A stretch of 64,000 bases of DNA, from positions 126,483,608-126,547,607 of the forward strand of contig NC_064824.1 of NCBI RefSeq assembly GCF_024166365.1, read 5' to 3'. The DNA is from Elephas maximus indicus (taxonomy: Eukaryota; Chordata; Mammalia; Proboscidea; Elephantidae). Shown in pieces: positions 1 through 10,975 of the stretch. Position numbers and translations under genes: made by a program. The number at the start of each line of letters is the position of its first letter. Position 1 is the first letter of the stretch. The notes below the pieces were generated by a model, which made no database searches, was not told the DNA's origin, and worked only from the letters and a program-made list of their open reading frames with translations.

Positions 1-916
1 TCAGTATTGCAATCTGAGGCTTGATTTTCTTCTTCAGTACTTTCAGCTTCAGAAATGCTGAGTGCGCTCTCTTCCCTTTTGGTTTTATATTTCCAGGTCT
101 TTGTGCATGTCATTACAATACTTTGTTTTCTGGTTCTGCTTTTTGAAATCTTCTATTCAGCTCTTTTATTTCGTTATTTCTCTCTTTTGCTTTAGCTGCT
201 CAACATTCAAGAGCGAGTTTCACTGTCTCTTCTGACATCCATTTTGTTCTTTTCTTTCTTCCATGTCTTTTTAATTATCTCTTTCTTGTAGGTGTATGGA
301 TATTATCCTACCACTGACAGCACTGTACTTCGGGATTGATCTTGAAATGTTCATTTTGATATGAATTCTATGCAATTCCTCTTCAGTTTGACATTCCCGG
401 CCAATACCAGTCCATCTTAGCTCACTAATGCCTGGGATACCCATGGTTATGCATTCCATTTCATTTATGATACATTCTAATTTTCCTAAATTCATACTTT
501 GTACATTCAATGTTCCAATTATTAGTGGATGTTTGAACCTGTTTCTTCTCATTTTGAGTCATTCCACATCAGCAAATGAAGATCCTGAAAGCTTTACCGC
601 ATCCATGTCATGAAGGATGACACTTTTTGGAAGAGGCAGCTCTTCCCCAATCATATTTTGAGTAGCTTTCGACTTGAGAGGCTCATCTTCCAGCACTATC
701 GTAGACAATATTTCGATGCTATTCATATGGTTTTCACTAGCCATTTTCTTCAGAAGTAGACTAGCAATTCCTTCTTCCTAGTATTAGTCTGGAAGCTTAG
801 CTGAAACCTGCCCACCAAAGATGACTATGATGGTGTAATGAAATATAGGTGGCAAGCCTTGCAGTATCTCAGCAACACACAAGCCACCAGAGTATGACAA
901 ACTGACAAACGTGGTG
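1..916 (-). mobile_element. RTE LINE, 5' half, internally deleted
   Basis: Minus-strand copy of the RTE-clade LINE that recurs through the window; its 5' end is near 916 and it runs off the left edge. Read on the minus strand, 744-559 gives the acidic N-terminal segment and 552-271 the start of the apurinic-endonuclease domain (IIGTLNVQSMN, ISELRWTGIG). At about 277-285 the sequence jumps to the linker before the reverse transcriptase, so roughly half a kilobase of endonuclease is missing. Several stops and frameshifts; a dead copy. Confidence 0.85.
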
Positions 917-1091
917 TTTAAGATGGTTTCAAACTGACATTTTAGATACAATCTATCAGATTACTCTTCCTTTTAAATACCACTAGCTGAGATATTATTC
1001 AAGAGTAATGTTAGGATTCTGATTAACTCTTACTCAAATTATTGCTGAGAATATTTAAATAATATTTTAAAACAATAAAAACAGAAAGACC

Positions 1092-1134
<43 letters not shown>

Positions 1135-1414
1135 TCTATCACACTGACATACACACATACTCCTTCCATGCTTGGCAAAGAATATTTTTGTTCAATATTA
1201 GATAACATTGTTAAAAGTTGTGGATGGTAGAGATAAAAGGAAAGGTGTGGTAGAAAGAAGAAATTACAGATAATAAAAGAACAGGAAGAAATACTATAAG
1301 ATTATTAGGACCACACCCTATCACACAAAAATAGGGTCACAGTCACCTGCTACGATGTTGCATTGCTCCATCATAATGAAAAGAGAAACCCAAAGAGGGA
1401 AATAGAAAATAAAT
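917..1414. other. No gene seen; contains a dinucleotide repeat
   Basis: AT-rich non-coding DNA with no recognisable element apart from the (AC)n tract at 1099-1132. Confidence 0.5.
1099..1132. repeat. (AC)n microsatellite
   Basis: About 17 uninterrupted AC units, long enough to be length-polymorphic. Confidence 0.95.
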
Positions 1415-1545
1415 GATTGAATTCCTTGAAGGCAAAGATGCCATCTTATTTGTCCTTCTATTCCAGGAACCTAGAAAGGTGCCTGGCCATAGTGAAGGGA
1501 TTCAATGAGCATTTGTTGAAAACATAGATGAATGAATTAACAAGT
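1415..1545 (+). mobile_element. L2 3'-end remnant
   Basis: Resembles the L2 3' end: 'ccttgaaggcaaagatgcc', then 'gtgcctggccatagtgaagg' and an ending like caatgagcatttgttgaa followed by tgaatgaat. Old and diverged; the family is from memory of the consensus. Confidence 0.5.
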
Positions 1546-1649
1546 TAATCAAAAGTAACCATGGTTAAGCTTCTTGAGCAATTTCATACTAATAATTGAC
1601 TCTTTTTTGGTTTCCTTACTAGTACCATGGAAAGTGGGAAATAAAGACT

Positions 1650-1890
1650 CATAATGGCATAGGGGTGTGAACCATGGGCTCTAGCCAGTGTTGCCCAGAT
1701 ACTGAGCCTCAGCTCTTTGACTGATTTCCTGTGTAACCTTGAGTAGATATCCTCTGTGAACCTCAGTTACATTGTCTGTAAATTGACAATAATAAATACA
1801 CTGATTTCACAGGGTTTTTAGAAGAACCAAATGAGATAAACATAAAATGCTAAACACAGGGCCAGTGTGAGCTATAATCATTAAGATGAT
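1650..1890 (+). mobile_element. MIR SINE remnant
   Basis: Shows the MIR order: 'gggctctagccag', a stretch like tgtgtaaccttgagtagata, 'cctcagttacattgtctgta', 'gacaataataaatac' and an A-rich tail region with 'aaatgagataaacataaaat'. Ancient mammalian SINE. Confidence 0.7.
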
Positions 1891-2036
1891 ACCAAACAGA
1901 GATAGTATAATTATGAAGCTATGCATGTGCACAGTTATTCTGCTACTAAGCAGTTACTTTAATTTTAATTCAACCTAAACCAAACTCATGATCAACAGGA
2001 ACCCACCCGCACTGGCCATACTTAGCCATTGCCCAC

Positions 2037-2549
2037 TGTGTTAGTTATCTTGTGCTGCTGTAACAGAAATACCACAAGCGAAGGTTTTTAACAAAGAGAA
2101 TTTTATTCTCTCAGAGTTCAGAAGGCTAGAAGTCTGAATTCAGGGCACCAGCTCCAGAGAAATGCTTTCCTCTCTCTGTAGGCTTTGGAAGAAGGTCCTT
2201 CTCATCAGTTTTTCGCTTGTCTAGGAGCTTCTCAGCACAGGAAACCCAAGTCCAAAGGAAGTGTTCTGTTCCTGTCTCTATTCTTGGTGGTAGGAGGTCC
2301 CACTGTCTCTCTTTGGACTTCTCTATACCTCAAAAGAGATTGATTCAAGATATAACCTAATCTTGTAGATTGAGTCCTGCCTCATTAACATAATTTTCTC
2401 AGATCCTACCTCATTAATATCACAGAGGTAGGATTTACACCACATAGGAAAATTGCCATCACATGACAAACTGGAGAAAAATCACACAATACTGAGAATC
2501 AAGGCCTAGCCAGGTTGACACATATTTTGAAGGAGCACAATTCATAACA
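2037..2549 (-). mobile_element. Solo LTR, MaLR-like
   Basis: Same LTR family as 9037-9553 (same strand) and 6178-6692 (opposite strand). It begins tgtgttagttatcttgtgct and ends in taaca, i.e. TG...CA. Flanking five bases are cccac (2032-2036) and cccat (2550-2554), a likely 5-bp target duplication with one change. No internal retroviral sequence follows, so it is solo. Confidence 0.75.
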
Positions 2550-2554
2550 CCCAT

Positions 2555-2944
2555 GGCAGTCAATATCTTTTCTGAGGGTATGCCCACCTTCCAGGAGGAA
2601 AATTGACTCTGATATCTCTTAAACTGAAAGAGATGCTGTTGTTCAACTTCCCTCAGTAGGACTTGTGCTTTTAGCTGTTTCTCTACTACAACTGCACAAG
2701 GCTTTTCTGATTCTCTCATATAAATAACTGCAAGGATTAGCCAGGCACTCAGTTGTAGTTCCAAGGGCAGCCTGAGACCTTAATGTGAGTTGAAATAACT
2801 GACTCAAAAATTAAATCAGTGACCTTGTTCTGAGCTGCACCATATTCTACCCAACTGAGCTAACCAGGCATTTGAAGACTTTGACAAAATATCATTGTTC
2901 TTGAACCTCTTCCAAGGCTGATTATATGAAATATACATATATTT
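2555..2944. other. No gene or clear repeat seen
   Basis: Non-coding sequence between the solo LTR and the L1 fragment; no motif I can name. Confidence 0.4.
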
Positions 2945-3288
2945 TTAAAGTAATTTTTATTGTGGTTTAAGTGAAAGTTTACAAATCAAGTCAATCTGTC
3001 ACATATAAGCTTATATACACCTTACTCCATACTCCCACTTAAAAAAAAAAATACTCCCACTTACTCTCCCCTTAATGAGTCAGCCCCCTCCCTCCTTCCA
3101 GTCTCTCCTTTTGTGACAGTTTTACCAGTTTCTAACCCTCTGTACCCTCCCATCTCCCCTCCAGACAGGAGACACCAACACAGTCTCAAGTGTCCACCTG
3201 ATACAAGTAGCTCACTCTTCATTGTCCAGTCCCTTCCATATCTGATGAGTTGTCTTCGGGAATGGTTCCTGTCCTGGGCCAACAGAAG
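2945..3288 (-). mobile_element. L1 3'UTR fragment
   Basis: Reverse complement of the L1 3' end seen intact at 59500-59829: tttttattgtggtttaagtg, then 'aaagtttacaaatcaagtca' and, further in, 'gtgtccacctgata'. 5'-truncated. Its truncated 5' end touches the truncated 5' end of the RTE at 3289. Confidence 0.85.
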
Positions 3289-3850
3289 GTTGGAGAAATC
3301 TGCTGCAAAGGACCTTTTTAAAGTGCTGAAAAGCAAAGATGTCACCTTGAAGACTAAGGTGTGCCTGACCTTTGCCATGGTATTTTAAATCACATCATAT
3401 GCATGTGAAATCTGGACAGTGAATAAGGAAGACCCAAGAATAATTGACACCTTTGGATTTTTTTTTTTGGATTCTGTTGGTGAAGAACATTGATTATACT
3501 GTATAGTGCCAAAAGAATGAACAAATACATCTTGAAAGAAATAAAACCCAAATACTCCATAGAAGCAAGGTCTGAGAAACTGCATCTAACATACTTGTTG
3601 CATATCGTCAGGAGGGATCAATCCATGGAGGAGGACATCGTGCTTGGTAAAGCAAGGGGGTCATTCAAATAAGGAAGGTCCTCAAGGAAATGGATTGACA
3701 TGGTGGCTGCAACAATGGGCTCAAGCATAACAATGATTTGTAAGGATGGCCCAGAACCTGGCAGTGTTTTTTTTTTTTTTTCCTGTGGTACATAGGTTGC
3801 TATGAGTAAGAACCAACTCAATGGCACCTAAAAACAATAACAACAAATGG
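3289..3850 (+). mobile_element. RTE LINE 3' end
   Basis: Covers the last part of the RTE ORF (aaatctgctgcaaaggacct, 'aagactaaggtgtgcctgac') and the 3' terminus 'atggcacctaaaaacaataa' with a CAACAA-like tail. Frameshifted and with extra homopolymers near 3460 and 3770. Confidence 0.85.
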
Positions 3851-4165
3851 GTGGTTCTCAAAGTATGGTCATCAACACCACCTGTAAACTTGTTAAAAAT
3901 GCAAATACTCAAAGTACTGAATCAGTAGCTGTCCGGTGAAGCCCAGCCATCTTAGCGTGAATAAGCCCTCCAAATGATTCTAATTCACACTAAAGGTTTG
4001 AATACCACTGACATAGATCATATGTCCATCCTTATACTCACCAAGGTATATAAATAATCAGGCCTGGAGTTCTGGGATGGGTTAAAATTAGTAGGGTGGT
4101 GCCTGAGAATTTGTGTTTCTAACAAGAACCAGGTGATGCTGATGTGCACTTTGAAAACCATTCTT
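3851..4165 (+). mobile_element. MER5-like DNA transposon remnant
   Basis: The start (ggtggttctcaaagtatggt, then 'cttgttaaaaatgcaaa') and end ('aggtgatgctgatgtgcact', 'gaaaaccattc') match the ends of MER5A-type non-autonomous hAT elements. The middle is diverged or interrupted. Confidence 0.5.
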
Positions 4166-5009
4166 CCAGGCTGAGAGTGTGATAAGAGTGGTTGCCATCT
4201 GGGAAATCACCATTATGTTAATAAAAGAAGGAAATGATAGTGTGCATGGAAAAATGTCAACCATAGCTTCATTTTTATTAAAAAAAAAATGAAAAAATTC
4301 ATCTGGAAGAGTTCAAACACCCCCCAGTATTCTTCAAAAGTTCTGTCAAAATGGGAAACCGGGACATAAAAGAGAAATTTCATCTATCAGTATGTTCATG
4401 AGATTGCTCGTCATACAAACCGATTTTTTTTTTTTTTTTGGTCTCCTCAATTTTGCCAAAACCTGTTATGGGTCTGAAGAATCAAAGACAGCAGTGTTTG
4501 TGACAAACAGCTAGGTATCACTTTCAAATGTGACATGAGTTGTCAAACAAAACTTTTTTAGTATAGTTCACTAAAGATAAACATAGCTTTTTAAGAGTCA
4601 GTGTCTATGTAGCCAACCCTTGAGTCATTTTTATCCATTCTAGTGAAACTAAGATGACAGTATATAGTTTGATGTGATTCAAGTTTGATAAGAAACGGAA
4701 TTACAGACCCTGGCTTTTGAGGTAATTCATAATCTGTCTTTAAAATCTGGAATTTAAAGCATTTTGGTACCCAAATACTATTAGGGATCATCTACTCTAG
4801 GCACTGCAAAACACCACCAATCTTTTACATTCTACTCATCAATGCATTTTATTTTTTCTGCACAAAAGGGTTTACCTTTTAATTAAAATTATTGCCATAT
4901 TTAAAATGCTTCTATTTCTGTTAACTAGCTGGAGGATGAAGCAATGCACACTGTGGAAAAAGTTCTGTATTGTCTAAAGGCACGGTAAGTTGGAGCTGAG
5001 TGCTGGCTT
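4166..5009. other. No gene or clear repeat seen
   Basis: AT-rich non-coding sequence with a poly-T run near 4425-4439. No ORF, splice-bounded exon or repeat family recognised. Confidence 0.4.
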
Positions 5010-5755
5010 TCTCTTTCCAATGTGCTCATAAGGAACCTGTATATAGATCAAGAAGCAGTCCTTCAGACAGGACAAGGGAATACTGTGTGGTTTAAAATCA
5101 GAAAAGGTGTGCATCTGTGTTGTAATATTTCACCATACCTATTAAATCTCTATGCTGAGCAAATAATCCCCGAAACAGGACTATATGAACAAGAACGGGG
5201 CAACAGATTTGGAGGTATAGTCAGTAACAACCTCCTATATGCAGGTGATACAACCTTGCTTGCTGAAAGTGAAGAGGACTTGAAGCCTGTGCTGATGAAG
5301 ATCAAAAATCTCAGGCTACAGTATGAATTACAGTTCAACATAAAGAAAACAAAAATCCTCAAGACCGGACCAATAAGCAACATCATGATAAACAGAAAAA
5401 GCATTGAATGTTGGTGTTGCAGAAGAATATTGATTATGCCACGGACTGCCAAAAGAATGAACAAATCTGTCTTGGAAGAAGTACAAAGAGAATGCTGCTT
5501 TGAATCAACAATGGCCAGACTAGGTCTCACATATTTTGGCATGTTATCAGGAGGGATCAGTCCCTGGAGAAGGATATCATGCTTGGTGGAGCGTCATTGA
5601 AAAAGAGGAAGACCCTTAAGGAGATGGATTGACACAGTGGCTGCAACAATAGGCTTAAGCATAACAATGATTGTAAAGATCTTGCAGGCAGCCTTTCATT
5701 TTGTTGTGTATAGGGTCGCTATGAGTAGAAACTGACTTGGAAGGCACCTAACATC
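5010..5755 (+). mobile_element. RTE LINE, 3' part of RT domain to tail
   Basis: 5'-truncated RTE. The frame from 5022 carries RT-domain text (LIRNLYIDQEA, then LLYAGDTTLLAESEEDLK, a degenerate form of the catalytic YADD-type motif). The element ends in 'gggtcgctatgagtagaaac' and a short A/C-rich tail. Confidence 0.85.
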
Positions 5756-6172
5756 AATGTATTCCCCAGTTTATCATAGACACTCCCACTCTTGTCTTAA
5801 GGCCAGCCTGATTCGCTAACCAGGTCCCCTAGGCATTTCTGTTAACACTCTTCCTCCAGACGAGCTCCCCTGTTTTACAAGTGAAAACACTGATGTTCCT
5901 GGTGATGGCCAGCTTTAATTCATATTTTCACATTAGGAGCAGACCAAGTTTGTAATGTCAGCTTTTCACAATTTAAAAAAAAAAAGTTTTCTACTAAGAC
6001 ATTTATTCATCATACATCAGAGAATTACAGAATTTCAATATTGACTTCTTCCCAGTCAAAAGGGAAGTCAGATGATCCCAAAATGGAATGTAGAAGGTAA
6101 CAAAAGAATCAAACTGAATTACAAATGAATGAAACAAACTCATTGACTCAATCGTGAAGAATAGTTGCCTAC
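5756..6172. other. No gene or clear repeat seen
   Basis: Non-coding sequence with an A-run near 5976. Nothing identifiable. Confidence 0.4.
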
Positions 6173-6177
6173 CTAAG

Positions 6178-6692
6178 TGTCACAGATTGAATTATGTCCT
6201 CCAAAAAATGTGTGTATAAACTTGGTTAGGCCATGATTCCCAGTATTCTGTGGTGGTCCTCCATTTTTTGATTGTAATTTTATGTTAAAAGGATTAGGGT
6301 GGGATTGTAGCAGCCTTCCCAGGTCACATTCCTAATCCAACATAAAAGGGAGTTTCCCTGGGGTGTGGCCCACACCATCTTTTATCTCTTAAGAGATAAA
6401 AGGAAAGGGAAGTAAGCAGAGAGTTGGGGACCTCATACCACTGAGAAAGCAGTGCCAGGAGCAAAGCATGTCATTTGGACCTGAGGATATTGCACTGAAA
6501 TGCTTCCAGACCAAGGGAATACTGATGCATGACAAGGGCCTTCATTCAGAGTAGACAGAGAGAGCCTTCCCTTGCAGCCAGTGCCCTGAATTCGAATGTC
6601 TAGCCTACTGGACTGTGAGAGAATAAACCTCTTTTTGTTAAAGCCATCCATTTGTGGTATCTCTATTGTAGTAGCACTAGATAACTAAGACA
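6178..6692 (+). mobile_element. Solo LTR, MaLR-like, with perfect target duplication
   Basis: Begins tgtcacagattgaattatgt and ends 'ataactaagaca'. It is flanked by identical 5-bp repeats, ctaag at 6173-6177 and 6693-6697, the duplication length usual for ERVL/MaLR elements. A likely polyadenylation signal AATAAA lies near 6632 ('gtgagagaataaacctc'). No second LTR or internal region, so it arose by LTR-LTR recombination. Same family as 2037-2549 and 9037-9553. Confidence 0.85.
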
Positions 6693-6824
6693 CTAAGTAA
6701 CTTTGAAACTGAGTGGAATCTATAAGACTAATAACTAAAGAAAATATACTGTACTCTAACTGATAAAGTTGTTTCTCCCAATGTACAGAAGAACAAATCT
6801 GATATTCCTATAAAACACTTATCA

Positions 6825-6955
6825 GAGTCAATTTAGATTCATAGCGATCCCGTAGGGTTTCCAAGGCAGCATGCCACAGCTTTCTCCCTTGGGGTGGCTC
6901 ATGGGTTGGAATCACCACCATCTCAGTTAGCAACTGAGTGATTAACCAATGCATC
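6825..6955 (-). mobile_element. AfroSINE copy
   Basis: Reverse-oriented tRNA-derived SINE: degraded RTE-type tail ('attcatagcgatcccgtagg'), body, and the tRNA-like head 'ggttggaatcaccaccatct'. Old. Confidence 0.7.
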
Positions 6956-7099
6956 ATACTGTTATACATGCATACAGTTCAGTAAATTGATTGTGGGAAC
7001 AAGGTTTTTCACTTTCTGAGTGTGAAATTACAAATAAGTAAGGAAGATCGCTCTAGATCCATGTAGCAAAGAATCAAAGTTGGAGATATTAGTATAATC

Positions 7100-7190
7100 A
7101 CATGGTTATCTTAGTATATATGTGTATATATATGTACACTTACACATACGAATACATACAGATATATATACAGAAGGCTATGTACAGAAA
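7100..7190. repeat. AT/GT-rich simple sequence
   Basis: Degenerate TATATG/TACACA tract, the source of spurious short ORFs on both strands. Confidence 0.8.
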
Positions 7191-7224
7191 TATTTATAAA
7201 TATGTGTGTAAACATGGATTCACA

Positions 7225-7393
7225 TACAAAAGAAAAACCAAACCCAGTGCCTTCGAGTTGATTCCGACTTATAGCAACCCTATAGGACAGAGAAGAACTG
7301 CCCCATAGAGTTCCCAAGGAGAGCCTGGCAGATTCAAACTGCCGACCCTTTGGTTAGCAGCTGTAGCACTTAACCACTACGCCGCCAGTGTTT
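7225..7393 (-). mobile_element. Young AfroSINE with target duplication
   Basis: Well-preserved reverse SINE: 'aaacccagtgccttcgagtt', 'tataggacagagaagaactg', and the tRNA-like head with B-box complement 'ggcagattcaaactgccgac' and A-box complement 'gcacttaaccactacgccgc'. Flanked by catggattca (7213-7222) and catggatcaa (7394-7403), a probable target-site duplication. Confidence 0.9.
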
Positions 7394-8317
7394 CCATGGA
7401 TCAATATAGACTTACGTATTTACTTGCTCTGTCACCTAAAAAGGCCAAGAAGCAAGGATACCCAGTAAAAATGAACATACTTAGCACCAGAATTCTAATA
7501 CCATTTCAATAAAAGGAACCAGGCTCCACAGGAAAATGCCTGATTAAAGGACTTACTAGAATATATACAAGATAAGCCTGGACACCTTGTAGTGTCTCTC
7601 AAAAAGAGACCTACATTGATAGCGTATGTCAAAGGGAAAACAAGAGCCAACTGAAAGAGCACACAATGATCAAAGCTAAAACAATTTGAGCCACAAAATA
7701 AATAGTGATTAGATTGTAATGCAAGGTGTAAAATAAATATCCACAAGTCTATATTTATATAAACACAGGATTGAATTATTAAATAAAAGGCGGAGAGATA
7801 AAACTTCCTTGCCAAAGAATTTTAAATATTTATGTAGATACTCCTCCCTCAGAGATGAACCATAAATCTCCACTCTATAAGTGTGGGCTGCACATATGGA
7901 TTTTTTTCTAGAGTTTGGAAAGGGAGGAAAAAGGGTTTATGTTAGTGAAAGCTGATAATTACCACCTCAGCCAGGTAGTCAAAGTCGACATCAACAGTGA
8001 TATATCATCTTGATAGTATGTACCTTTGATATGATGTTGTGAAAATGGCACTTCACTTCTCCAAAACCCATAAGCACTGTCGAATCATGAGAAAGGCATC
8101 AGATAAATCTCAATTCAGGAACATTCTACAAAATACCTAACCAGTACTCTTCAAAACTGTCAAGATCATCAAAAACAAGAAAAATCTGAGGAAGCGTCAC
8201 AGCCAAGAGGAGCCTAAGGGAACATGATGATTAAATGTAATGTGGTGTCCTTGGAGGGATCCTGGAACAGAAAAAGAACATTAAGTAAAAACTAAATTGA
8301 ATAAACTATGGACAATT
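7394..8317. other. No gene or clear repeat seen
   Basis: AT-rich. The 106-residue minus ORF at 7815-7495 has no recognisable domain or splice context and is not called. Confidence 0.4.
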
Positions 8318-8520
8318 GTAGGAACTTGAGTGGTGCAGTGCATGGCTGCTAACCTAAAGGTTGATGGTTTGAATCTATCAGCTGCTCCATGGGAGAAAGA
8401 TGTGGCAATCTACTTCAGTGAAGATTACAGCCTTGGAAATGCTATGAAGCAGTTGTCTGTCCTACTGAGTCACTATGAGAGTCAAACAACTGGACTACAA
8501 TTTGTTAATAGGTTTTATGG
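8318..8520 (+). mobile_element. AfroSINE copy, longer subtype
   Basis: Contains tRNA-like head 'gagtggtgcagtgcatggct', B-box region 'tgatggtttgaatctatcag', the subtype segment 'gaaagatgtggcaatctact', and the RTE-like tail 'tgagtcactatgagagtcaa'. Confidence 0.85.
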
Positions 8521-8529
8521 ACTTTAGTA

Positions 8530-8562
8530 AATTAAAATGTGTGTATGTGTGTGTGTACTGAT
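8530..8562. repeat. (TG)n-like tract
   Basis: Short imperfect GT repeat just downstream of the SINE tail. Confidence 0.8.
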
Positions 8563-9031
8563 GTTTAACACATCCTTATCTTTCTAATTCATAAGGTTTA
8601 TCTTCCTGAACAATTTGGAATAGGTTATCCAGCTTTTATATTTTAACACTCTTCTCAATATAGCTTAACTACTCTTCCTATTCACTAATCCTAGCGACCA
8701 GTGTTCCAGAATTAATAGGAAGGACTATATTAGCAATTTATATTGGAATAGTTCTCTTTCCATAGAGTCATTAATCACTTGAAAAACAAGATGAATATCA
8801 GTGTCCCAGGAAGCAGTTGTTACTCAAACCTCCCTCTGATAATATTGTAATTATTGATGTATTTTTTCTGTTGAATCAGGGCATGTGTAAGCTGGCAGTG
8901 TGTGTATCTTACTGGCTTTCCACACGGTCTTCTACTGTCGGGAATGATCTGCCAAGGAATGATCTGCCCTGACAAATGCTCCAAATGCAGCTCAATAGGC
9001 TGAGCTTGGCTCACTTGAGGAATTTTATATG
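8563..9031. other. No gene or clear repeat seen
   Basis: Non-coding; nothing identifiable. Confidence 0.4.
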
Positions 9032-9036
9032 GTTCC

Positions 9037-9553
9037 TGTCTTAGTCATCTAGTGCTGCTATAACAGAAATACCATAAGTGGATGGCTTTAACAAAGAGAA
9101 GTTTATTCTCTCACAGTCCAGTAGGATAGAAGTCCGAGTTCAGGGCACCAGCTCCAGGGAACTTTTTTCCCTCTGTGGGCCCTGGAGGAAGGTCCTTGTG
9201 ATGCATCAGCCTTTTCTTGGTCTGGAAGCATCTCAGTGCAGAAACCCCAGGTCCAAATGATGTGCTGTGCTCCTGGCACTGCGTTCTTGCTGGCATGAGT
9301 TCCCCAACTCTCTGCTTGCTTCCCTTTGCTTTTATCTCTTAAGAGATATAAGGTGGTAGAGGCCAAGCCGCAGGGGAATTCCCTTTACATTGGGTCGGGG
9401 ATGTGACCTGCGAAGTGTGTTACAATCCCACCTTAATCCTTTTAACATAAAATTACAATCACAAAATAGAGGACAACCATAAAATAATGGGAATCAAGGC
9501 CTAACCAATTGATACATACATTTTGGGGGGAACAGGATTCAAACTACAACAGC
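9037..9553 (-). mobile_element. Solo LTR, MaLR-like
   Basis: Reverse copy of the 6178-6692 family: starts tgtcttagtcatctagtgct and ends 'caaactacaaca'. Flanks gttcc (9032-9036) and gctcc (9554-9558) are a near-match 5-bp duplication. The palindromic 'tatctcttaagagata' near 9332 is shared with the plus-strand copy at 6381-6396. Confidence 0.8.
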
Positions 9554-9558
9554 TCCTC

Positions 9559-10479
9559 TCTGTCAGTATCTCTTCTAGCATCTCCTCTCTAAGGATACTA
9601 TGGAGCTATAAAAATAAATGTTCAGGTTTATGAGATAGAAACTGGAATCCATTCAGGCAACTGATGAATGTAGTGCTCTAAGGCAAAGCCATCCTTGGAA
9701 CACAAACCATATGTCATCTGAAAATCGTGAAGAAATCTTAGGTCTTTATCAGTGAATTAAATCTCAACTGTGTCCATAAGCACTTTCATAATGTGGCAAT
9801 ACCCTACTAAAAATTGGGACTGGTTGGGAGGGGGGCAGAAAGAAGGCAAAAGACCAAACAATGAGAATAGTTTTTGCTCTCAAGAAGTTTATGACTTAGT
9901 CAAGATGGTAAATGCTATTTACATGACTTCGGAAAATGCATGGCAGTATAGAATCGAGTGTCAAAATTTGTGGTGTCTTCTAAATTTATTACAAGGATTC
10001 AGAGAAGGAATAGACTAAAGTGATACAAGGTAATGGGAAAGATTTCAGAAAGTGAATAACGTGATTCTCAGCAGGACTTGTAAGAAAGGTGGAATTTGAT
10101 ATGCAAAAATATTACAGAACATTCAAGAAGGGGATGCTGCAGACAAATGACACAAGAGCATTTCAGAAGTGTGTGTGGCTTAGCTATCACTTAAACTGTC
10201 AACTGTCAGGAAGTGGTGAAATACTCAGAAATTTTCTTTCCCAGTTCCATAAGTAATATGCACTCATCAACCAATCTTGGAGTGCCTCTGCCCGTTTGCC
10301 AAAAGAGTGTGAAAATGGCTTCACAGCCACTGACCTGGGGAGGAAAATGGGAAGGACTTTCAAAGACAGCTGTGTTGTGGGAGACATAAGCAATATAATA
10401 AATATAATGGAATCCAAGAATATTTCCTCATAAGTCATCTCCTCACATTTATTACCAGGTATTTATTACCCTTTCTAAT
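9559..10479. other. No gene; possible ancient repeat remnant
   Basis: 'tttgctctcaagaagtttat' followed by 'gacttagtcaagatgg' (about 9870-9906) and 'acaagagcatttcag' (about 10150) look like an old interspersed mammalian repeat, but I cannot name it. ORFs here have no domain support. Confidence 0.3.
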
Positions 10480-10975
10480 TCATTGTCTATCCTATAGTCC
10501 AAAGGATCTTTTGGAAAACCAAAACAACTCCAAATAAAACCCTAACTCCATGGTGCCTTCTGCTAATCTGGCCCAGATTTTTGCAGAGCTGACCTGTTCT
10601 AACCTTCAGAACATACAGAGGACTCACCTGATTATCCTTAAAGAAGATTCTCATTGCTGTTTTTTTCCAAATAACCAGTTGCTGTTAAGTTGATTCTGAC
10701 TCTTACTGACTCCATGTGTGTCAGAGTAGTGCTATGCTTCACAGGGTTTTCAGAGGATGATTTGTTTTTCAGAAGTAGATTTCCAGGCCTTTCTTCTGAG
10801 GCATCCTTGCTTGGACTCAAACCTCCATCTTTCACTAAAGGCTGAGCACATTAACCATTTGCACCACCCAGAAACGAATCATAATATTCATCACAATCTA
10901 TGTTTGGATCATATTATGTATTTCTTTAGCTCCCTCACTTCTTAATGAACAAAAACTGTCTCCAGAGTACAATGT
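10480..10975 (+). mobile_element. L2-like remnant interrupted by a SINE
   Basis: 'aactccatggtgccttctgc', 'taatctggcccag' and, after the SINE, 'ctccctcacttcttaatgaa' and 'aactgtctccagagtacaat' follow the order of the L2 3' region. Diverged; family call tentative. Confidence 0.4.
10655..10875 (-). mobile_element. AfroSINE, older long subtype
   Basis: Reverse copy with 'ccagttgctgttaagttgat', 'ccatgtgtgtcagagtagtg', 'ggcctttcttctgaggcatc' and the head complement 'cattaaccatttgcaccacc'. It splits an L2-like remnant. Confidence 0.8.

Noticed and set aside
1023-1208. ORF rich in Cys-Val repeats
   Set aside because: Translation of the (AC)n microsatellite.
5150-5542. 130-residue minus ORF
   Set aside because: Antisense shadow of the RTE reverse-transcriptase region.
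7495-7815. 106-residue minus ORF in otherwise unassigned sequence
   Set aside because: No recognisable domain, AT-rich composition, no splice or promoter context; length is within chance for the region.
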